This document shows, one piece after another, positions 6,578 through 9,669 of a DNA stretch of 9,669 bases. Numbering within the stretch: the first letter of the stretch is position 1; every line of letters starts with the position of its first letter. The position numbers were made by a program, and so were the translations under genes. The stretch spans positions 1 to 9,669 of the forward strand of contig JAEMTM010000046.1 in the NCBI GenBank assembly GCA_016462305.1, written 5' to 3'. The notes beneath the pieces were generated by a model. The model saw only the letters and a program-made list of their open reading frames with translations, had not been told where the DNA came from and searched no databases. This DNA comes from Sphingomonadaceae bacterium. GTDB lineage: Bacteria; Pseudomonadota; Alphaproteobacteria; Sphingomonadales; Sphingomonadaceae.

Positions 6578-7141
6578 ATGGCGAAATTTTTTGGAAATCT
6601 TCATCTGGTGCTGGTCGCCGGGCTAGTGCTGTCATTTGCAGTAATGTTTGGCTTGGACGGAGACGGAGTCACGGCGCAATCCATCACGCGTTGGCTGCAT
6701 ACATTTTTCGGGATCGTCTGGATCGGATTATTGTATTATTTCAACTTCGTGCAAATCCCAACCATGCCAAAAGTCCCGGCTGAACTAAAGCCAGGCATTT
6801 CGAAGCATATCGCCCCATCGGCGTTGTTCTTCTTCCGCTGGGGCGCGGCGCTCACGGTGTTACTCGGCCTTGTTATAGCTGTTCAGGCTGGCTACGCGCA
6901 TCAAGCCTTTGCCCTGCAAGATCCTTATAAGCTGATCGGCGTTGGCATGTGGCTTGCTGTTATCATGGCGTTCAACGTATGGTTCATCATCTGGCCAAAC
7001 CAGAAAAAGGCGCTCGGCATTGTTGAAGCCGATGACGCGACAAAGGCGAAGGCCGCAGCGACCGCGATGATGACATCGCGTTTGAACACATTGCTATCGA
7101 TCCCGATGCTGTACACGATGGTCAGCTTTAACGGCGGCTAA
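6578..7141 (+). CDS. Integral membrane protein, stand-alone PuuD-type urate oxidase N-terminal domain
   Basis: This 187-aa polytopic membrane protein resembles the membrane domain (Urate_ox_N type) of PuuD urate hydroxylases. Full PuuD proteins carry a C-terminal cytochrome c domain, which is absent here: there is no CxxCH motif. Predicted membrane segments lie near residues 8-25, 38-60, 79-103, 118-139 and 165-183. Recognisable family features are RWLHTFFGIVWIGLLYYFNF (38-57), LFFFRWGA (83-90) and FNVWFIIWPNQKKALGI (132-148). Histidines H41 and H77 could be cofactor ligands, as in related heme-type membrane families, but this is inference. I choose the ATG at 6578 because AGGGGAG ends 5 bases upstream. 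An in-frame ATG at 6560 would place that Shine-Dalgarno inside the gene. The substrate is unknown: no other purine-degradation gene is nearby, so urate oxidation should not be assumed. It ends just before a strong terminator and is apparently monocistronic. Confidence 0.75.
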   Translation: MAKFFGNLHLVLVAGLVLSFAVMFGLDGDGVTAQSITRWLHTFFGIVWIGLLYYFNFVQIPTMPKVPAELKPGISKHIAPSALFFFRWGAALTVLLGLVIAVQAGYAHQAFALQDPYKLIGVGMWLAVIMAFNVWFIIWPNQKKALGIVEADDATKAKAAATAMMTSRLNTLLSIPMLYTMVSFNGG

Positions 7142-7164
7142 ATCCGCGTATCTGGATTTCAAAG

Positions 7165-7193
7165 AAGGGGTGGCACATGCCGCCCCTTTTTTT
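7165..7193 (+). terminator. Intrinsic terminator of the PuuD-like gene, possibly bidirectional
   Basis: A 10-bp stem pairs 7165-7174 (AAGGGGTGGC) with 7179-7188 (GCCGCCCCTT), with one T-G wobble and a 4-base ACAT loop. It runs into seven Ts (7187-7193). It lies 24 bases after the stop at 7141. Read on the minus strand the same stem is followed by TTCTTT, so it may also end pspF transcripts. The stop codon of pspF (7194-7192) is built from the end of the T tract. Confidence 0.9.
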
Positions 7194-8229
7194 ATCCCAA
7201 AAGATCGTGTTTTTTCAACGTATGGCGCAACTGGTCATAACTGAGATTGAGCGCCTTTGCCGTCTGACGCTGGTTATAACGACATTTTGCCAGCGCTTGC
7301 TCCAACACAGATTTTTCAAACTTCTCCGTCGCCTCGCGGAAATCGTTTACATCCACCGCTTGGCCTGGGTCCGTTGCGTAACGCGGTTCGGCGACATTGT
7401 TCTGATTGTCGGCCTGCACCTGAGCAGGCGCAGAAGCGGCCACCCCGCCACGCCATGGGCTGTCGAACGGGTCGAATTGAATATAGTCAACTGGCTGTGC
7501 CGGGTCGGCCCAGCGATATACCGCGCGCTCCACAACATTGCGCAGTTCGCGCACATTGCCGGGCCAGAGATGGTTTTCCATCGCACGCGTTGCGACTTCG
7601 CCAAATCCGGGCCAGCCCTCCCACCCCAATTCTGCCGCCATCTTGCGTCCATAATATTCGGACAGAACCTCAATATCGCCTTCGCGCACACGTAGCGGCG
7701 GCAAAGTGATGACCTCAAAACATAACCGGTCAAGTAAGTCGGCCCTGAACCGCCCCTTGTCGACCATATGGGGCAGATGTTCATTGGTCGCAGCGACAAT
7801 CCGCACGTCAACGCGCATGGGCCGGGATGAACCGATGCGGGTGACCTCCCCATATTCCACCGCACGCAATAGCCGCTCCTGAGCGCCCATGCTTAAGGTG
7901 CCAAGTTCATCAAGGAACAATGTCCCGCCGTCGGCCTCTTCGAAACGGCCTTCGCGTGCCCGCGTCGCACCGGTAAATGCCCCTGACTCATGGCCAAATA
8001 ATTCAGCCTCAATCAGCGTCTCTGGCAAAGCCGCGCAGTTTATGGTGACCAAAGGCCCATCCCAGCGCGCACTCAGGCGATGGAGACGTTCGGCAATCAA
8101 CTCCTTGCCCGTCCCGCGCTCTCCTACGACCAAAACAGGGCGATTGAGCGGTGCAGCGCGGCTTGCACGCTCCACAGCATCCAAAAATGCTGTTGATTGG
8201 CCAATGAATTGAACGCTGTCTCTATCCAT
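7192..8229 (-). CDS. pspF: Phage shock protein operon activator PspF (sigma-54 dependent)
   Basis: PspF is an AAA+ enhancer-binding protein. It remodels sigma-54 RNA polymerase at the psp promoter and is held inactive by PspA. The 345-aa protein, counted from the ATG at 8229, has no receiver or sensor domain and begins directly with the AAA+ module, as PspF does. Motifs are Walker A GERGTGKE (36-43), the sigma-54-contact loop GAFTGA (83-88), Walker B GGTLFLDEL (101-109) and LWPGNVREL (221-229). A Fis-type helix-turn-helix occupies about 319-340. W56 lies in ARWDGPL, at the position of the E. coli PspF tryptophan implicated in PspA contact. A low-complexity Ala/Gln/Asn linker spans about 258-295. 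An upstream in-frame TTG at 8265 would add 12 residues unlike the family. The ATG is preferred although neither start has a strong Shine-Dalgarno. It is divergent from the psp operon. Confidence 0.93.
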   Translation of the reverse strand: MDRDSVQFIGQSTAFLDAVERASRAAPLNRPVLVVGERGTGKELIAERLHRLSARWDGPLVTINCAALPETLIEAELFGHESGAFTGATRAREGRFEEADGGTLFLDELGTLSMGAQERLLRAVEYGEVTRIGSSRPMRVDVRIVAATNEHLPHMVDKGRFRADLLDRLCFEVITLPPLRVREGDIEVLSEYYGRKMAAELGWEGWPGFGEVATRAMENHLWPGNVRELRNVVERAVYRWADPAQPVDYIQFDPFDSPWRGGVAASAPAQVQADNQNNVAEPRYATDPGQAVDVNDFREATEKFEKSVLEQALAKCRYNQRQTAKALNLSYDQLRHTLKKHDLLG

Positions 8230-8237
8230 TTTCAAAC

Positions 8238-8266
8238 ATTGGCATATTTCACCATAGAGTGGCAAT
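8238..8266. promoter_or_regulatory. Candidate PspF upstream activating site
   Basis: Near-perfect inverted arms ATTGGCA (8238-8244) and TGGCAAT (8260-8266) have one mismatch and lie 15 bases apart. They sit about 90-118 bases upstream of the predicted sigma-54 start point. This is the distance range where PspF enhancer sites lie in E. coli (about -80 to -126). The element lies directly ahead of the pspF start, which would fit the autorepression of pspF known from E. coli. Assignment rests on position and symmetry, not on a recognised consensus. Confidence 0.45.
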
Positions 8267-8328
8267 AATTACTAGCAGCCCATCCGCACAAATTTTGAGA
8301 AATGGCAGAAATGCAACAAAAAAGCGAA

Positions 8329-8345
8329 TTGGCACAATCCCTGCA
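8329..8345 (+). promoter_or_regulatory. Sigma-54 (-24/-12) promoter of the psp operon
   Basis: TTGGCAC (8329-8335), five bases, then CTGCA (8341-8345) fits the sigma-54 consensus TGGCACG-N4-TTGC at the invariant GG and GC positions with the correct spacing. Transcription should begin near 8356. A divergent PspF gene and downstream pspA make the assignment strong. CCTGCAA is repeated at 8340-8346 and 8352-8358, so the -12 region has a second copy 12 bases downstream. That copy has no matching -24 element. Confidence 0.88.
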
Positions 8346-8383
8346 AAGTATCCTGCAAGTTAGCAACACAGGGATTTTATAGA

Positions 8384-8572
8384 ATGCGCAAAGATGTCGA
8401 AACCAGCAATTATCCAAACGGACGAGATAGCCGTCTCTGGTTGGCGGTCGCTTTGTCTTTCACGATGATCTTTACGAGCTATGCCGTGTCGGTTCTGAAC
8501 CACCGCAGCGTCGGCGAGATCAGCGCACACAGCCAACCGAATAGGCCAATCGTTGTCAGCTATCTTGCCTGA
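8384..8572 (+). CDS. Unrecognised 62-aa single-pass membrane protein, first cistron after the psp promoter
   Basis: I do not recognise this small protein. It has a polar N-terminus (residues 1-17, with R2, K3, R14 and R17), one hydrophobic segment LWLAVALSFTMIFTSYAVSVL (about 18-38) long enough to cross the membrane, and a 24-residue polar tail ending PIVVSYLA. There is no lipobox or obvious signal-peptidase site, so a bitopic inner-membrane protein is most likely. Support for it being real comes from position. It starts about 28 bases after the predicted sigma-54 start point, has AGGGA about 9 bases before the ATG, uses codons like its neighbours, and is followed by a hairpin 12 bases after its stop. 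Context suggests a role in phage-shock or envelope stress, by analogy with the small membrane Psp proteins of other bacteria, but no sequence similarity to PspB, PspC, PspD or PspG was seen. Confidence 0.6.
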   Translation: MRKDVETSNYPNGRDSRLWLAVALSFTMIFTSYAVSVLNHRSVGEISAHSQPNRPIVVSYLA

Positions 8573-8584
8573 CTTCGATAACCT

Positions 8585-8644
8585 GCGACCGGAGTGCCCC
8601 AGCTCCCCCTCCCCCGCCCAAAGGCACCCGGTCGCCACCTTTTT
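8585..8644 (+). terminator. Hairpin with T tract between the small ORF and pspA
   Basis: GCGACCGG plus GTGCC (8585-8598, with A8593 bulged) pairs over 13 bp with GGCACCCGGTCGC (8623-8635). The 24-base loop is pyrimidine-rich. CACC and five Ts (8640-8644) follow. The strong stem and T tract resemble an intrinsic terminator, but the large loop and the 4-base offset of the Ts argue for leaky termination or an RNA-processing or stability element. It sits 12 bases after the small ORF stop and 37 bases before the pspA start. Confidence 0.6.
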
Positions 8645-8681
8645 GAATGAAGTCGCCAATAAACATTATCGGAGTTACCCC

Positions 8682-9365
8682 ATGGGCATATTTTCACGAA
8701 CCCGCGATATCATCGCCGCCAATGTGACCGATCTTCTCGACAAGTCACAGGACCCAGCCAAAATGATCCGCATGATCATTCTGGAAATGGAGGAAACGCT
8801 GGTTGAGGTTCGGGCATCTGCTGCGCGCACCATTGCCGACCAGAAAGAACTGCGCCGCCATATCGACAAGTTGAACACGCTTGAAACCGACTGGACCGAC
8901 AAGGCCCATCTGGCGCTGTCAAAGGGCCGTGAGGACCTTGCGAAAGCGGCCTTATTGGAAAAGCGCAAGGCGACGGATATGAAAGAGCAATTGACCGCAG
9001 AGGTCGATGTTCTGAACGATGCGCTCAAAGCGTCCGAGCAGGATATTCACAAGCTCCAGAAAAAGCTCGCCGACGCCCGCAGCCGCCAGAATGCATTGAT
9101 GACACGCTTGGAAAGCGCGGAAAATCAAGTCAAGCTGCGCACGATGTACAATGGCGACAAGGTCCGTGAGGCATTTTCCCGCTTCGACGTCCTCGAACGC
9201 CGCGTCGATGAAGCGCAGGGATATGCAGACTCACTCGCCATCGGGTCAGAGGCGCCGCGCACTTTGGGTGACGAAATCTCAGCGCTTGAGAGCTTTGATG
9301 TCGTCGACGCCGAGTTGGAAGAAATGAAAAAGGCCATGAAGCAAAACGCAAAGAAGGAGGGTTGA
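8682..9365 (+). CDS. pspA: Phage shock protein A
   Basis: PspA is a peripheral membrane protein of the PspA/IM30 (ESCRT-III-like) family. It binds and inhibits PspF, and under membrane stress it assembles on the inner membrane to preserve integrity and the proton gradient. The 227-aa protein matches the usual length (222 aa in E. coli). Residues 1-24 (MGIFSRTRDIIAANV onward) form the conserved amphipathic helix. DPAKMIRMIILEMEETLVEV (24-43) is the family signature. Residues about 30-180 are almost entirely helical with long coiled coils. The C-terminus is short and charged (KKAMKQNAKKEG). The ATG at 8682 is chosen because GGAG (8671-8674) lies 7 bases upstream and the N-terminus then matches the family. 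The open frame extends back to 8553 but that part shows no PspA similarity. pspB follows after one base. Confidence 0.96.
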   Translation: MGIFSRTRDIIAANVTDLLDKSQDPAKMIRMIILEMEETLVEVRASAARTIADQKELRRHIDKLNTLETDWTDKAHLALSKGREDLAKAALLEKRKATDMKEQLTAEVDVLNDALKASEQDIHKLQKKLADARSRQNALMTRLESAENQVKLRTMYNGDKVREAFSRFDVLERRVDEAQGYADSLAIGSEAPRTLGDEISALESFDVVDAELEEMKKAMKQNAKKEG

Positions 9366-9366
9366 A

Positions 9367-9651
9367 ATGGAATTTGGTTCCGAAATCATTGTGATACCCG
9401 CCATATTTGTCGGCCTGCCTTGGCTCATCCTGCATTATGTCACGCGCTGGAAAACCGCTGCGACGCTGACCAATGATGATGAACGGATGCTCGGTGATAT
9501 GCACGAACTGGCCCGCCGGTTGGAAGATCGCCTCGACACTGTTGAGCGCTTGGTCGCGCAGGAGAATCCCGGTTGGCAACCACGCCGCATGGAACTCGAT
9601 ACGCCAGATTTTGACCCGGAAAATATACGTAGGCTGGAAAGGAACCGCTGA
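9367..9651 (+). CDS. pspB: Envelope stress response membrane protein PspB
   Basis: PspB is a small inner-membrane protein that works with PspC to sense envelope stress and relieve PspA inhibition of PspF. The 94-aa product has one membrane segment (about residues 6-24, VIPAIFVGLPWLILHYVTR region). A cytoplasmic helix with leucine/isoleucine heptads follows (about 38-65, including MLGDMHELARRLEDRLDTVE), typical of PspB. It is about 20 residues longer than E. coli PspB (74 aa), the excess being a polar tail from GWQPRRMELD to the end. A perfect AAGGAGG Shine-Dalgarno sits in the last codons of pspA, 6 bases before the ATG, and only one base separates the pspA stop from the start. This gives tight coupling to pspA. 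The stop overlaps the approach to the probable pspC start. Confidence 0.9.
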   Translation: MEFGSEIIVIPAIFVGLPWLILHYVTRWKTAATLTNDDERMLGDMHELARRLEDRLDTVERLVAQENPGWQPRRMELDTPDFDPENIRRLERNR

Positions 9652-9652
9652 A

Positions 9653-9669
9653 ATGTCAGGGAAACACAC
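9653..9669 (+). CDS. pspC: Probable pspC start, only five codons visible
   Basis: An ATG at 9653 follows the pspB stop after one base, with AAAGGA (9638-9643) as a plausible, slightly distant ribosome-binding site. It reads MSGKH before the window ends. The identity is inferred entirely from the usual pspA-pspB-pspC order. The visible codons are too few to show any PspC feature. Confidence 0.5.

Noticed and set aside
7177..7695. 172-aa plus-strand open frame opposite the end of pspF
   Set aside because: It starts inside the terminator hairpin and mirrors the pspF helix-turn-helix region. It has no independent support.
8230..8265. TTG start giving pspF 12 extra residues
   Set aside because: The extension does not resemble PspF N-termini and would run through the candidate enhancer. 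The ATG at 8229 gives the expected protein.
8301..8315. Second TGGCA-like sigma-54 element just upstream of the psp promoter
   Set aside because: TGGCAG is present but the GC that follows is about 3 bases too close, so -24/-12 spacing is not met.
8553..8681. N-terminal extension of pspA upstream of 8682
   Set aside because: The extra 43 residues are Pro/Ser-rich, pass through the hairpin region, overlap the small ORF and lack PspA similarity. The ATG at 8682 has a good Shine-Dalgarno and the family N-terminus.

Overview
The window looks like ordinary chromosome from an alphaproteobacterium, most likely a sphingomonad (order Sphingomonadales) of moderate GC content. This rests on the protein sequences (for example an FtsY with almost no acidic A domain, and an S16 with an Ala/Pro/Glu-rich tail), on the dapF-mtaB-ftsY-ispZ order, and on the pspF/pspABC layout. 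The genus assignment is inference. No mobile element, CRISPR array, rRNA or tRNA was seen.

Region 1 (1-1925, minus strand): ffh, encoding the SRP54 GTPase, is followed 45 bp downstream by rpsP (ribosomal protein S16), which runs off the left edge. Region 2 (1926-2167) is the divergent ffh/dapF control region. It has no gene but holds an inverted repeat, a weak sigma-54-like match and a GC-rich fold ending four bases before the dapF start. Region 3 (2168-5788, plus strand) is a tightly packed run of dapF, mtaB, ftsY and ispZ. Every junction is a 4-base ATGA stop/start overlap, so the four genes are very probably one translationally coupled transcription unit. Both GTPases of the co-translational targeting pathway, Ffh and FtsY, therefore lie within about 3.3 kb of each other.

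Region 4 (5789-7193): an iron-type superoxide dismutase gene (sodB, minus strand) converges on ispZ with a 3-base gap. It is divergent from a gene for a small membrane protein that matches only the membrane half of the PuuD-type urate hydroxylases. The 165-base gap between these two genes holds two inverted-repeat structures. A strong terminator follows the PuuD-like gene and overlaps the stop codon of the convergent pspF.

Region 5 (7192-9669) is a phage-shock (Psp) envelope-stress module. pspF (minus strand) encodes the sigma-54 activator. It is divergent from a predicted sigma-54 promoter that reads into an unrecognised 62-aa single-pass membrane protein, then pspA, pspB and the first codons of a probable pspC. 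PspF should activate the -24/-12 promoter from an upstream site that sits in its own leader, PspA should restrain PspF, and PspB/PspC should relay membrane stress.

The most noteworthy observation is that the first cistron behind the sigma-54 promoter is not pspA but the small membrane ORF. It is followed by a 13-bp hairpin with a short T tract before pspA, suggesting a separate stress-induced small protein and partial termination or processing ahead of pspA. The rest of the window is mainly conserved housekeeping genes.
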